Below, piece after piece: positions 1-9,759 of a stretch of 46,011 bases of DNA (position 1 is the stretch's first letter; every line of letters starts with the position of its first letter). Origin of the DNA: Pseudovibrio sp. JCM 19062 (GTDB taxonomy: Bacteria; Pseudomonadota; Alphaproteobacteria; Rhizobiales; Stappiaceae); contig BAXV01000028.1 in the NCBI GenBank assembly GCA_001310715.1, positions 1-46,011 of the forward strand. Reading direction: 5' to 3'. The translations under genes and the position numbers were made by a program. The notes beneath the pieces were generated by a model that worked only from the letters and a program-made list of their open reading frames with translations, was not told the origin of the DNA and did no database searches.

Positions 1-1
1 C

Positions 2-91
2 GGCTTAGGCTTCAAAGCTGATGACCCTGAGCAGTTCGGTCCTACGCGCAAGCTCTGGGCGGTCGGAAACGGGGTCCCTTCTGGTTGGTAG
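2..91 (+). CDS. C-terminal end of an unrecognised protein (partial)
   Basis: An open frame enters from the left edge and gives 29 residues ending in LWAVGNGVPSGW before TAG at 89-91. A strong terminator follows about 50 bases later, which supports a genuine gene end here. The fragment has no motif I recognise and is too short to assign. It does not look like a typical glycine-rich type I secretion signal, so I do not claim it is the substrate of the secretion genes downstream. Confidence 0.5.
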   Translation, partial: GLGFKADDPEQFGPTRKLWAVGNGVPSGW

Positions 92-140
92 AGCCTGATC
101 GAATGGCCGGAGTTGCGGTCTTTTGTAGCTAAGTGATTTT

Positions 141-176
141 GGCCCCGGAAGTGAAACTTCCGGGGCCTTTTCTTTT
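141..176 (+). terminator. Rho-independent terminator
   Basis: A perfect 12-bp stem (GGCCCCGGAAGT with its complement) closes a 3-base loop at 141-167, followed by a T-rich tract at 168-176. It lies just after the partial gene that ends at 91 and insulates it from tolC. Confidence 0.93.
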
Positions 177-562
177 CCTGATGAGTCAGTTGGCTACGAC
201 TAGCAATTGGTTCTGTTTGCGTCCTGATTGCTGCTCTGGGTGCCTCTGGATAGGTGGAAATAACCCTCAAAACTTAGAATGGACAGTGTGTTTACGCAGT
301 TTTCTCAAGTTAAAATAGTGTGGTGAAGGTTGATCGGTAGATTTACAACCTAAGAAGGATTGAGATTTTAAATATATGTATTGCGCAGTGCGTATAAGTG
401 ACTAGTGTCTGTGATGTGTCTATTGAATTTGAGTTGGTATTACTTTTCTGGTTATTGATGTTTATTACACTTAAGTGCGTGAGGAATGACATTTTATTAA
501 AAACAGGTAAATTATAACTTCTGTTGCCCAGTTGTCTCTAGTATTGCGTAGAGGGCGTTTGT
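177..562. other. AT-rich intergenic region upstream of the TolC-like gene
   Basis: About 390 bases without a convincing gene. A 61-codon frame at 133-318 starts inside the terminator and resembles nothing known. The stretch from about 330 to 545 is AT-rich and presumably carries the promoter of the tolC-like gene. I see no clear operator or RNA. Confidence 0.4.
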
Positions 563-1991
563 ATGAAGTTGTTGGCGCCTCTCATTCTTGGCGTTGCCGC
601 CGTGAATCTGTTTTGCGGAGCAGGTTACGGTATGTCTCTTCGAGACGCAGTGAATCTTACCGTCTATAGCAATCCGGAAATTGGTGAAGCGGTGTTTGAT
701 CGCAATGCGATTGGCTTTGAGCTGAAACAGGCCAAAGGCGAGTGGTTGCCGCGTCTTGATCTTGAATTCCGTGGGGGAACAGAATGGGCGGACCGAAGCT
801 TCACCCGTGAGCGGGGCCAGTTCTTTTTTTGGTCCCTATGAGGTCAGGGCCTATGGGCGGCAGAAGATCTTTGATGGTTTTGCGACGACTTATGAGATAG
901 AGCGGCAAAGGGCGCGGCTGGATGCCACTTCTTTCAGGGTTTGGGAGCGGTCCGAGTTGATTGGGCTCAGTGCTGTGCGGGCTTATGTGGAAGTTGCCCG
1001 CTTGTCGGAGATCCAGCAGTCAGCAAAACGCAACATTGCCTATCACAACAAAGTTGCATCGGATATGCGTGCAGGCTTGTCCCGCGGTGTTGTTTCGGTT
1101 GCCGATGTGCAGCAGGCCAGTGAACGGGTTTTTGCGGCGCGGCTCGCACTGGAAGAGGCTGTTGAAGAGCTGGAACTGGCGCAAGCCATTTTCATTGAGG
1201 TGGTTGGTAAACCTGTTGGACATCTGGGTGGTGTTCCCAGTGTCTCGCCGCGCATTCCCGGCACGCTTGCAGACGTTTTGAATGTTGCGCGGCGTAACAA
1301 TCCGCTGCTTGCCTCACGCAATGCTGATATTGATGCGGCAAATGCAGAGATCAAGATTGCGGAAGCGGGCTATTATCCAAGATTTGATCTGGAGGTGTCT
1401 TCCCGTCTCGGCGAAAACCTCAATGGGTTTCCGGGTGTGAACAATCAGGCTGCGGCACTGGTTGTGATGCGGTGGAATCTCTTTAACGGCAATATTACAA
1501 AAAACAGGCGGGCAGAGCAGGTCGAGAGGGCGGGCGAGGCGCGGATGAGGTCAGCGCGTGCCTATCGCGAGGTTGAGCGGGAAACACGGGCGTCCTGGAT
1601 CCGGCGAGTGGAGCTGTCCAAGCAGTTGGCGATCATCAAAAAGCAACTTTCAGCCTCTCAGCAGCTTCTGGTTTCTTATGAAAGTCAGTTCACGATTGGG
1701 CAGCGGACGCTTTTAGATGTTTTGAACACGCAGAACACTGTCTTCTTTACGGAAGTTAGCGAGATATCGGCGCGTTATGCGCAGGCGTTTGCCAATTATC
1801 GGTTGCTTGCTGCCATGGGTGGGCTGCTGGACGCGTTTGATGTTCAGCCCCCGTCTCAGGCAGAAGCTGGCTATCGCAAAGTGCGGGATGACAAAGAAAC
1901 TGATGACTGGTTGCCGGGCAAAGCTTTGCCGGGTGTCACTGCCCGGTGGGTGCGTGGGACGCCTGTTGCCAAACCTAAGCCAAAACTATGA
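563..1991 (+). CDS. TolC-family outer-membrane channel of a type I secretion system (frameshifted as read)
   Basis: About 475 residues in two overlapping frames: an N-terminal signal peptide and first helix at 563-830, then the rest of the outer membrane efflux protein repeats to 1991. The register changes at a T7 run (824-830); reading six T joins QFFFGPYEV cleanly. Two OEP repeats, long coiled-coil helices and internal similarity between halves are visible (for example YNPxF-type starts AVNLTVYSNPEIG and VLNVARRNNPLLAS). The protein would form the trimeric outer-membrane duct for the ABC exporter and HlyD-like adaptor encoded just downstream. The family call is firm; the substrate is unknown. 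Confidence 0.88.
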
Positions 1992-1998
1992 GGGGAGG

Positions 1999-2401
1999 AT
2001 GATGAGAAACTGGAGGATTATGAAGCTAGCTGGTGATCTGGCTCTTCTCATTGTGAGTGGTTTTACTGTGTTTTTTTCTCTGGGGGTCTGAGGCGAAGAG
2101 TGCCGATCCTTCAGTTGTTTCCCAAGACTATTTTCGTGGCGGGGTCTGTTACAATTTCAACCTTCAGCACCCTGAGGAGCTGCATAAAGAAATCTCCGTT
2201 CGCGTGCACGATTATTTTGAGGAAGCAAACACGGTGGTGGTCTCTGCACAGCAAAGCAGTATTGACCAGCTACGGTTTAACTGGGCTTTGGAGGCCCGTG
2301 ATTGGTGCGGGGTTGCTATTGGGTATATGAAAGCGTCGGAGTGGGATGATGAAGCGGTCAACCGCTGTCTGTGTTTTCGCGAGTATATGCGGGAATACTA
2401 G
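1999..2401 (+). CDS. Small exported Cys-containing protein of unknown function (frameshifted as read)
   Basis: Eight bases after tolC an ATGATG start opens a protein of about 133 residues. It has a hydrophobic signal segment (LALLIVSGFTVFF) followed by a polar domain with four cysteines (GGVCYNF, RDWCGVA, NRCLCF). The frame breaks at a T7 run (2071-2077) or the adjacent G5 (2082-2086); removing one base restores one frame. The C-terminal pattern DWCGVAIGYMKASEWD resembles short periplasmic proteins in alphaproteobacterial type I secretion loci, but I cannot name a family. Co-orientation with tolC suggests a role in the same envelope system; that is inference. Confidence 0.6.
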
Positions 2402-2410
2402 CTTTTTAGA

Positions 2411-4746
2411 TCATCCAGTTCGTTTTGTTAGAAGATGGATGACTTTGTCCTTGGGCCCATCGGCGAGAATGCGGCCTTTGTCGAGAATGATAAGCCTGTC
2501 GACCAGAGCAAGCGGTGCCGTACGGTGTGTGGCAATTATCAAAGTTTGCTGTGGCTTGATTGCAGATGATAATGCGTTGATGAATTGCTGTTCGCTTTGG
2601 CTGTCCATCATCCCTGTTGGTTCATCCAGATAAAGGATTTTGGGCGAACTCATGAACGCTCTGGCAAGGATCAGCTTTTGCCTTTGTCCGCAGGAAAGGT
2701 CTCGTCCACCTTCTTCAATCAATCGGGCAAACCCGTGGGGATGGGAGTCGATAAACGCCAGTGCTCCGGAGAGTTCAGAGGCCTTGACCAGTTCCGCATC
2801 TGATGCTTCAGGCCGTCCCAATTTAATGTTGTCCCTGATGGAGCCGGAAAACAGGGCGGCATCCTGCCCGATGTAGCTGATAGACCTTCTCAGTTCTGTC
2901 GGCGCGAATTGCTGATGGTCCAGATTATCAATGGAGTAGCTGCCAGCCTCGGCGCATAAAGGCCGGTCAGGATTCGTCCCAGTGTGGATTTTCCGGAGCC
3001 GACTGGCCCCAAAATGGCAATGCGCTCTCCTGCGGAGATGGAGAGGTTCAGGTTTCGCAATGCTGGTTCTGCTGCATGAGGGTAGGTGAAGCTCATATTT
3101 TTCAGGGTGATCTGCCCGTCATCTATGGTTTTGCTCAGGTGCCGGGAAGCCCAGGGCTGCTCTCTTGGAAGCTGATTGATGGTATCCAGCCGTTTGTAGG
3201 CGGCTTTGGCCTGCTGAAAATGGTCAAGAAAACTGGTGAGCGTTGCGAGAGGGGCAACAGCTCGTGTGCCCAAAATGATGCACGCGACGATCCCACCTAT
3301 TGAGATCAGTTTTTCTGAAAACAGGTAGGCACCAGTCACCAAGAGCGCGATGGTGGTCAGCTGCTGTATGAAGCTGTTGAGATTGGTGGCCCAAGAGGCT
3401 AGCGACCGGACTTTGTTTTGTGCTGAGGCTGCGGAGGCGGTTGTGGTCTCCCATTTGTTCAGCTGTTGGCCTTCTGCGCGTTGGAGTTTTATTGTTTCCA
3501 GCCCATAGAGGCTTTCCACCATCAGCTTATTGCGCAGAGAGGCGTCAGTAATGGTGGTTTCGACAGCTTTCTTCAAAGGGAGCTGTATGAGTGCGCCAAT
3601 TGTGATGGTGCCTGTGGTTGCAACAAGGAGTGGGTGGACCATGGGGCCGCCGATGTACCAGATCAGACCGAGGAAAACTCCCAGGAAGGCGAGGTCGGTG
3701 ATGGCGGCGATCGTTCCTGATGTGATGAACTCGCGAATGGTATCGAACTCGCGCATATCATTGAGGAAACCGGATGTGCTTCTTGGGCGGTGCGACATTT
3801 TCAGGTGCAAGGCCTGATCGAACAATCTGGAGGAGATGATCATATCAGCGCGTTTGCTGCAAAGTAAATGAGTGAGGCGCGGAGCGACTTTAAGAGAAGC
3901 TCAAACACCAGTGCACCAATGACGCCGATGGTGAGTACCAGAGGGTGGGAAACGCAGAGTTGGTTAAAACCTTGTCAAAGACGTTCATGGCGAAAAGCGG
4001 TGTGGCCAGTGCAAGCAGATTGATGAAGGCTGCTGCAAGCGCAACAAAGGCATAGTCGCGGGCGACGGCTTTGATGCTGCCAAAGAACCAGTGGGCGTTA
4101 TCGGTTGCTGTTTCTGGTTCTTGTGCTGTTCTGGGCTTGTAAAATGGTTTTGCGACAATCACTTTGCCGCTGCACAGTTCCTGAAGTTCCGCAAGTTTTG
4201 CAAGAACGGCTCCACCGTCCGCATGGGGTAGAGCAACTGCGTAGGATTGCTCGTCGTATCTTTCAAGAACGACCAGTGCCCCTCCAGATTTCAGCAGGAG
4301 GACTGCTGGAAAGAGAAGGGAGGAGAGGTCTGATAGGTTTTGATGGAATGACTTGGTCGAAAAGCCTGCCCGCTGCAACGCTCTTTGCAACAAGTCATCT
4401 GTGAGCCTGCCATCCTCCAAGGGCAGACCAGCTATCAGGTTCTCAGAATTTGCTGACATGTTGTATTGAACCAGCAGAATCTCCAAGCACCGCGCAAGGA
4501 GTCGATGTCGGTCCCATTTGTAGGCTGAGTGTTTGGGGTTACCTTGTCGAATGGGGGCTTGGGTTTAGTGGGGGATTTGGTTTTCTTGTTGTCAGGTGGT
4601 TCTGTATCAGGTGCTGTGGTCTCAAGGATCGGTTCTTCTTTTTCAGTCGGAGCAGATGCGTCAGCCGTCTCCGATGCCTCCTTTTGTTGGGAGGGTGGCG
4701 TTTCTTCCTTCTGTTCTTTTGGCTCTACCGTCTCTGTCACTTCCAA
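2411..4746 (-). CDS. Type I secretion ABC exporter, LapB/LssB-like (four frameshifts as read)
   Basis: Minus-strand gene of about 780 residues for the inner-membrane exporter ATPase. In order: a low-complexity E/P/K/T-rich leader of about 75 residues, a degenerate C39-peptidase-like domain (ENLIAGLPLEDGRLT), a transmembrane domain, then the nucleotide-binding domain with Walker A GPVGSGKST, signature LSCGQRQ and Walker B ILYLDEPT. Frames change near 4487, 3939, 3854 and 2950; adding one base at each restores PTLWVLTIGV, YFAAKRADMII and LYAPEAGSYSI. The signature has Cys where LSGGQ is usual. No catalytic Cys of a true C39 peptidase is seen, as expected for RTX/adhesin exporters. It runs opposite to the tolC and hlyD-like genes. 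Confidence 0.87.
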
Positions 4747-4893
4747 CCTGCAAATCTCCGCAATAAATCCCTGTAGTATTCAGAAAAACCAAGGAGGGTT
4801 ACCTTTGGTAAGGATAGCTTGATTCCGGTTGGCCGCGTGCCTCTGGAACTTGTTGGGGAGTTTCTAGGGGGATCCTGTTTGCGCCTGATAGAG
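4747..4893. promoter_or_regulatory. Divergent control region between exporter and adaptor genes
   Basis: The ABC exporter starts at 4746 on minus and the adaptor most likely at 4894 on plus, so promoters for both should lie in these 147 bases. A purine-rich AAGGAGGG stretch at about 4789-4797 is the only strong ribosome-binding-like element and could serve the alternative TTG start at 4819. I see no clear operator. Confidence 0.35.
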
Positions 4894-6302
4894 ATGAAGC
4901 CGCTGAAGCAAAAATCGAAGGAGCTGGTGCGGAAAACGAAGGAGCTGGTGCGAAAGCGGCCCGGCGCTGGTCCTGAGCCGCACCACTTTCCTCGCGGTGC
5001 TGTGCAGGTGTCTTTGTGGCTGGAACATGCGGTAATTACACGTGTGCGGCTTGTGATTGTCCTGATTGGATTGCTTTTGATTGCCTTTCTTATTTGGGCG
5101 AGCGTGACTCAGTTGGAAGAAGTGGCACGCGGGGATGGGCGGATTGTTCCCTCTGCGAAGGTACAGGTCCTTCACAGTCCAGAAGGAGGCGTTGTTAAGG
5201 AGGTTCTGGTCAAGAGAGGTGATCTGGTTAGTAAGGGGGATGTGCTCATCCGGCTTGATGATACCGGGTTCTCCTCTAATCTGGGGGAATTGATCGCAAA
5301 GCAGCTGGCACTGGAGATTGCACGGGAGCGTCTTGAGTTCCAGTCCGTCTGGCCAGAGCGTGGTGAGGAGCTGACCTACACTGCTCAGTATCAGGAACAA
5401 GCCTCACAGGTTGTCGCAGCTGAGCTTTCGTTGTTTCAAGTCAGTTTGGGAGGGTTGAGGGAGCAGGTCGCGATCAAGCAGTCACGTGTTGCGCAGCGCA
5501 TTGCGGAGCTGGAAGCCTCCCGGAGCCAGAAGCGTAAGCTTATTGATCTGCTACAACTTGCCAACGAAGAGCGGGATATGAAAGCCCCTCTTGCGGAGAA
5601 GCAGATTATCCCGCGAACTGATATGCTGAAGCTACAGCGGGAGATCGGTGACCTTGAGGGGCAGATCAATACGCTTCAGGTGGCGGAGGGGCGCTTAGAA
5701 GCGGCTGTTGAGGAAGCGGAGCAGGAGATTGAGAGCCTTTATGCCGACTTTCGGCAGGCAGCACGTACAAAACTGAGCGAGGTTCAGGCGCAGCTTGATA
5801 CTATTGCCGTGGCCTCCAAGCTTGCAGGTGACACGGTTGATCACGCAGTGATCCGTGCTCCTATTGATGGGATCGTTGTTGCAGTTAATTCCAGTAGGGT
5901 TGGTGATGTGGCGCCGCCTGTACACCAGCTTGTGACCATCGCGCCGGTTGAGGGCAATTTACGGGTGGAGGCGAGGGTAAAACCGCAGGACATTGCCTAT
6001 ATCCATCAAGGGCAGTCAGCCTTGTGAAATTGAGAGCCTATGACTTTTCAGTTTATGGTGGGCTGGAGGGGAAAGTTGAAGGAATTTCTACAGACACTGT
6101 TTACGATGAAATTACTCACGAGCAGTTTTACTCTGTAATCGTCAGAACCAAGCGTGCGGAGTTAGAAAGTGGCAACAAGAAACTCCCTATTCTACCGGGG
6201 ATGGTCGCCTCCGTCGATATTTTTACCGGAGAAAAGAGTGTGCTTTCCTACATTCTTAAACCGGTTAATCGTGTGCGTGAGGAGGCGCTTAGAGAACGGT
6301 AA
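4894..6302 (+). CDS. HlyD-family periplasmic adaptor of type I secretion (frameshifted as read)
   Basis: Membrane fusion protein of about 470 residues linking the ABC exporter to TolC. A basic cytoplasmic tail with a duplicated KELVRK unit precedes one transmembrane helix (VIVLIGLLLIAFLIWASV), a biotinyl-lipoyl-like hairpin (GRIVPSAKVQVLHSPEGG), a long coiled coil and a C-terminal beta barrel. The frame breaks at 6021-6026; one added G gives GQSALVKLRAYDF. I prefer ATG 4894; an in-frame TTG at 4819 would add 25 residues that look unlike the family. It is followed within seven bases by the LapG-like gene, suggesting co-transcription. Confidence 0.88.
4916..4952 (+). repeat. Tandem 21-bp repeat in the adaptor N-terminus
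   Basis: The 16-base unit CGAAGGAGCTGGTGCG occurs at 4916-4931 and again at 4937-4952, a 21-base period that encodes the doubled KELVRK stretch in the cytoplasmic tail of the HlyD-like protein. Confidence 0.8.
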
Positions 6303-6308
6303 CGCGAT

Positions 6309-7144
6309 ATGGCTCATCCAGAATACCGGGGCAAGCATCGTAGGAAGAATGGGGTGCTGCGGCGCGGCTTGATAGGCATGGTGGTCAAAACTGCCTTTTT
6401 GACCGGGATCGTCTCCAGCATGTCCAAAGGGCAAGCGCGGAACCAGCAGCTTGATTATCCCGATAAGGTGCGCCGTCGCCGTTTATTCTCCTTGGCGAAA
6501 TTTGCGCGCCCCAGTACGCAAAAAGATTCTGAAAATTTTGGATTATTCGGCTCAGTTGAGATCAGCGGTGGCAATAACAGCGCTTTTCGGAAATGGCAGT
6601 CGGTGTTGCCAGAGTGTGAGCAACAGCTGGAACAACTCAAGCAACGCATGGCTGGTGACGTTCGCGGTGTTGGCCCTGTTGAGGCATGGTCCCGTATTCT
6701 TCGCAAGGCTGGGCAAAGCAAATCACTTCGGCAGCTATCTTTGCTCAATTCTTTCATCAATGAGAGTGCTGGATCTAATCCGCAATCTGTTTCTGCTGGG
6801 CCTTCAACTGAATGGCGTGCACCGCTGCATCTTTTGGGGTCTGACGGAGAGTGTGCGGACTATGCCATTGCCAAGTATTTCAGCCTGCTAGCGCTGGGCT
6901 ACGCGGAAGAAACACTACGGCTCATTGTGTTCAGGACAGTCGCAGGCAAGCAGTTCATGCGGTGACCTCCGTTAAGTTTCAGGGGGAGCAGTACGTATTG
7001 GATAGTCTGAGGCCAATTCCAGCAAGAGAAATTGAGCTGCTGCATTATCAGCCGGTGGTTTCCATGCAGCGCGGGGCACATTTTACGCATTTTAGAACCG
7101 CAGAGATGCGGCAGCGTTTCTTGGCCCGGCACTGTCATGGATAG
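6309..7144 (+). CDS. LapG-like transglutaminase-fold periplasmic cysteine protease (frameshifted as read)
   Basis: About 278 residues with an N-terminal hydrophobic export segment (GLIGMVVKTAFLTGIVSS) and the bacterial transglutaminase-like cysteine proteinase domain. Catalytic triad candidates are Cys in DGECADYAI, His in QAVHAVTSV and Asp in YVLDSLRP. The frame breaks near 6933; one added G (VFRDSRRQ) puts Cys and His in one protein. In Pseudomonas, LapG clips the N-terminus of the type I secreted adhesin LapA when LapD does not hold it, releasing biofilm cells. Sitting directly after TolC, ABC and HlyD-like genes, this protein very likely trims their adhesin substrate. No LapD-like c-di-GMP receptor is in the window. 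Confidence 0.82.
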
Positions 7145-7163
7145 TTGGGGTGTATCCGGATCT

Positions 7164-8120
7164 TTAGGCGCTCAAAAGTTCCTTTGAGTTTTCATAGGCG
7201 AGGATTGCACCTGCCAGATCCTCAAGAGCTGCGCCCACTGATTTAAAGAAGGTGATCTCCGCGTCACTGGTTCTGCCCATATGATGGACGCGTGTCAGAT
7301 CGTACAGGTCAGCCACAACGTCCTCTGGTTTCAGTGTTCCATTTGCTAATGGAACTGTCAGGTCACCGGCTTCTGTCATGGCACCGCTGCGGGTGTCCAC
7401 GAAGACGTGCGAACGGGAGATTGCTGCGTCATCGGCCTCTCGCATGTGGGGGGTGAAGCCGCCCACCAGATCCAGATGGCATCCTTCGGTGAGCCACTCT
7501 CCTTTGATGAGTGGTGCGTTGGATAAGGTTGCAACAGAAACGATATGTGCTTGTCCGACAGCAGTCTCTAGAGATCGTTCAGCCTCGATCTTTAAGCCGA
7601 GGGTTGCGCTCAACTCGGTAGCCTTTTGCTTTGCTTTTTCAAAATTGCGGCCCCAAAGATAGATTTTCTCGATTTGTCTTGTCGTGCAGTGTGCTTCGAT
7701 GAGATTGGCAGAGAGGCGGCCGGTGCCAACCATGGTTAGGACGCTTGCATCTTTGCGAGCAAGGTAATCGGCGGCAAGCGCGGAGGCAGCAGCTGTCCTG
7801 CGCGCTGTTAGTTCACCGCCGTCGATCAGTGCCAGCGGGGTTCCGTTTGTACCGTGGGAAAGCAGGTATGTGGCGGAGACGGCTGGTTCTCCCACGTCTG
7901 CGTTGCTGGGAAAGACGCTTGCCAGCTTGACGCCGAAGTAGGAGCCGGATTGCCAGGCTGGCATAAGCAACAATGTGGCATCAGCTTTGTTCGGCACCGC
8001 CATAGTGTGGTGGTGGCGTACCGGCATTTCGCAGCCTTCCCTGAACATGGTGCGTAGGGCTTCTACCAGCGGGCCGAAGGGTAGGGCATTCTTGGTTTGA
8101 GTATCGGACAGCTGCAACAT
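7164..8120 (-). CDS. Ornithine cyclodeaminase / mu-crystallin family enzyme
   Basis: Intact 318-residue member of the ornithine cyclodeaminase family. It has the Rossmann NAD(P) site (LTMVGTGRLSANLIEAH), the substrate-side segment ALIDGGELTARRTAA and the closing motif ITFFKSVGAALEDLA. The family includes ornithine cyclodeaminase, which makes proline from ornithine, and 1-pyrroline-2-carboxylate/ketimine reductases that act on hydroxyproline or lysine breakdown products. Sequence alone cannot choose between them. It is a single gene between the LapG-like gene and the alcohol dehydrogenase, and one of the few long genes here without a frameshift. Confidence 0.85.
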   Translation of the reverse strand: MLQLSDTQTKNALPFGPLVEALRTMFREGCEMPVRHHHTMAVPNKADATLLLMPAWQSGSYFGVKLASVFPSNADVGEPAVSATYLLSHGTNGTPLALIDGGELTARRTAAASALAADYLARKDASVLTMVGTGRLSANLIEAHCTTRQIEKIYLWGRNFEKAKQKATELSATLGLKIEAERSLETAVGQAHIVSVATLSNAPLIKGEWLTEGCHLDLVGGFTPHMREADDAAISRSHVFVDTRSGAMTEAGDLTVPLANGTLKPEDVVADLYDLTRVHHMGRTSDAEITFFKSVGAALEDLAGAILAYENSKELLSA

Positions 8121-8252
8121 ACCCGTTCTCCCTCATTATTTTTGAACAGCGTTCTTGGACTTACAATACGAACTACCTGATATCTCACAATGGGTAGTGG
8201 CTGCGAGATATGCTTGTCACTTGAGATTTCACCGGGTGTAGGCTGTATGCAC

Positions 8253-8285
8253 AAAAAAGCCCGCCAGTGCGCGGCGGGCTTTTTG
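8253..8285 (-). terminator. Bidirectional Rho-independent terminator
   Basis: AGCCCGCC at 8258-8265 pairs with GGCGGGCT at 8273-8280, flanked by an A6 tract on the left and a T5 tract on the right. It lies just past the stop of the minus-strand alcohol dehydrogenase and separates it from the cyclodeaminase gene. Confidence 0.88.
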
Positions 8286-8294
8286 ATTTTGGGA

Positions 8295-9442
8295 TTAACG
8301 TGCGGAATGCACGATATCCTTGATTGTCTCTGGTGTGATCTCGCCGTGCTCGCCGATGGCTTTCAGGAAGTCGCGGCTTTCGATGGTTTGTAGGAGAGCA
8401 TCAACATCGCTTTGATCGGTGATGTTTACCTCAGACAGGCGTACCGGCATGCCCAGTTTCTGGTAGAACGCTTCGATGGCATCGACGGTCTTATCGGCCA
8501 AATCCTTAGATGGAGGAAGGGCGAAGACTGTGCGTCCCATCTGCTCCAGTTTGGCGCGCTTTGGTTCGATCTGGTTGCGTAGCAGGCTTGGCTGGATGAT
8601 GGAGAGGGTTCGTGCGTGGTCGATACCGAAAGAAGCCGTCAGCTCGTGACCGATCTGGTGGGTGGCCCAATCTTGCGGCACGCCGCAAGCGATCAACCCA
8701 TTGAGGCCTGGTTGGCCGCATACATGAGATTTGCGCGCCACTCATCTGAATCGCGATCCGGATAGCTCTCTCCCAACTGTACAAGCGTACGAAGCAAGGT
8801 TTCGGCATAGCCATCCTGTACCAAGTTGCCAGCGGGGTAGGTCAGATATTGCTCGCAGACGTGAATGAACGCATCGACCAGACCGTTCTTGAGTTGGCGC
8901 TCTGGCAGCGTTTTCATCGTGTCGGGATCTAGAACCGAGAAGATCGGCAGAACATGCGGAGACGCGAACGCACGCTTTTCGCCAGTGGCCTTCCGGGTGA
9001 CGACCGAGTTGCCGTTTGATTCAGAGCCTGTCGCGGGGAGCGTGAGAACAGATGCGAGTGGGATTGCTTTTCGAACGCGATGTTTACCGGTTAGGATGTC
9101 CCAGTGATTGCCGTCATAGTGAGCGGCAGCGGCGATGAACTTACAGCCATCGATTACTGACCCGCCGCCGACCGCGAGAATGAAATCAAGTTTCTGCTCG
9201 GTGACGAGTTTGACTGCTTTTTCGAGGGTTTCGAACTCTGGGTTGGCTTCGATGCCAGAGAATTCAACGGTCACGAATCCGTCGAGCGCGCTTATTACCT
9301 GATCATATACACCGTTAGTTTTGATGGATCCGCCACCATAGGCCAGCAGAATACGGCTTCCTGCTGGGATCTGATCGCGAATTTCAGAGATCTTTCCTTG
9401 TCCAAACAGCAGTTTGGTTGGGTTCTTATAATTAAATTTCAT
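8295..9442 (-). CDS. Iron-containing alcohol dehydrogenase, YqhD-like (frameshifted as read)
   Basis: About 382 residues of the group III metal-dependent alcohol dehydrogenase family, closest in motif content to the NADPH-dependent aldehyde reductase YqhD. Visible are the cofactor loop LLAYGGGSIKTNG, VGGGSVIDGCKF, and metal ligands Asp and His in GLVDAFIHVCEQY and two His in WATHQIGHELTASFGIDHARTLS. The frame breaks near 8706-8712; one added base gives NQGLNGLIACGVPQDW, matching the family. I start at ATG 9442 (MKFNYKNPTKLLFGQG) because this aligns with YqhD; a longer start at 9526 adds unlikely residues. Probable role: detoxification or reduction of short-chain aldehydes. Confidence 0.88.
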
Positions 9443-9629
9443 TTGATTACCCGAGAAATTAAATTGTGCAGACTGAACGTAATGCACTTTTCTCGGGTTT
9501 GAAGGGACTAAGTGAAGAGAGTTCACTTAAATGGAGGATTGGGCGAGCATGAAGGGGGGGGGGATGTCCAAACGTTCTTACGTAACTGGACAAACCCGTA
9601 TTTCTTGCTTGCGGAGCCCTGAAACACAA

Positions 9630-9651
9630 AAAGCCCCCGAATGGGAGCTTT
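9630..9651 (-). terminator. Terminator after tRNA-Lys
   Basis: On minus, AAAGCTCCC pairs with GGGGGCTTT across a 4-base loop (one G-T pair), followed by TTGTGTTTC. It lies 32 bases past the CCA end of tRNA-Lys and fits a transcript end for that tRNA. Confidence 0.65.
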
Positions 9652-9682
9652 GTGAAATCTCGTTTTGCACCATGAGATTAAA

Positions 9683-9757
9683 TGGTGAGCCCGCACGGGT
9701 TCGAACCGTGGACCTACTGATTAAAAGTCAGTTGCTCTACCAGCTGAGCTACGGCTC
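9683..9757 (-). tRNA. tRNA-Lys (anticodon TTT)
   Basis: A 75-base cloverleaf on minus with encoded CCA. The anticodon arm is ACTGA-CTTTTAA-TCAGT (TTT, lysine), the T arm is CACGG-TTCGAAC-CCGTG, and the D arm is GCTC...GAGC. The 3' acceptor strand CGGGCTC needs GAGCCCG on the 5' side, but the read has GAGCCG: one C is missing from a C3 run. This matches the homopolymer losses seen in the protein genes. Confidence 0.96.
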
Positions 9758-9759
9758 TT

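Noticed and set aside
133..318. 61-codon frame after the first terminator
   Set aside because: It begins inside the region leading into the terminator hairpin, has no ribosome site and its product (rich in Cys, Trp and Pro) resembles no protein.
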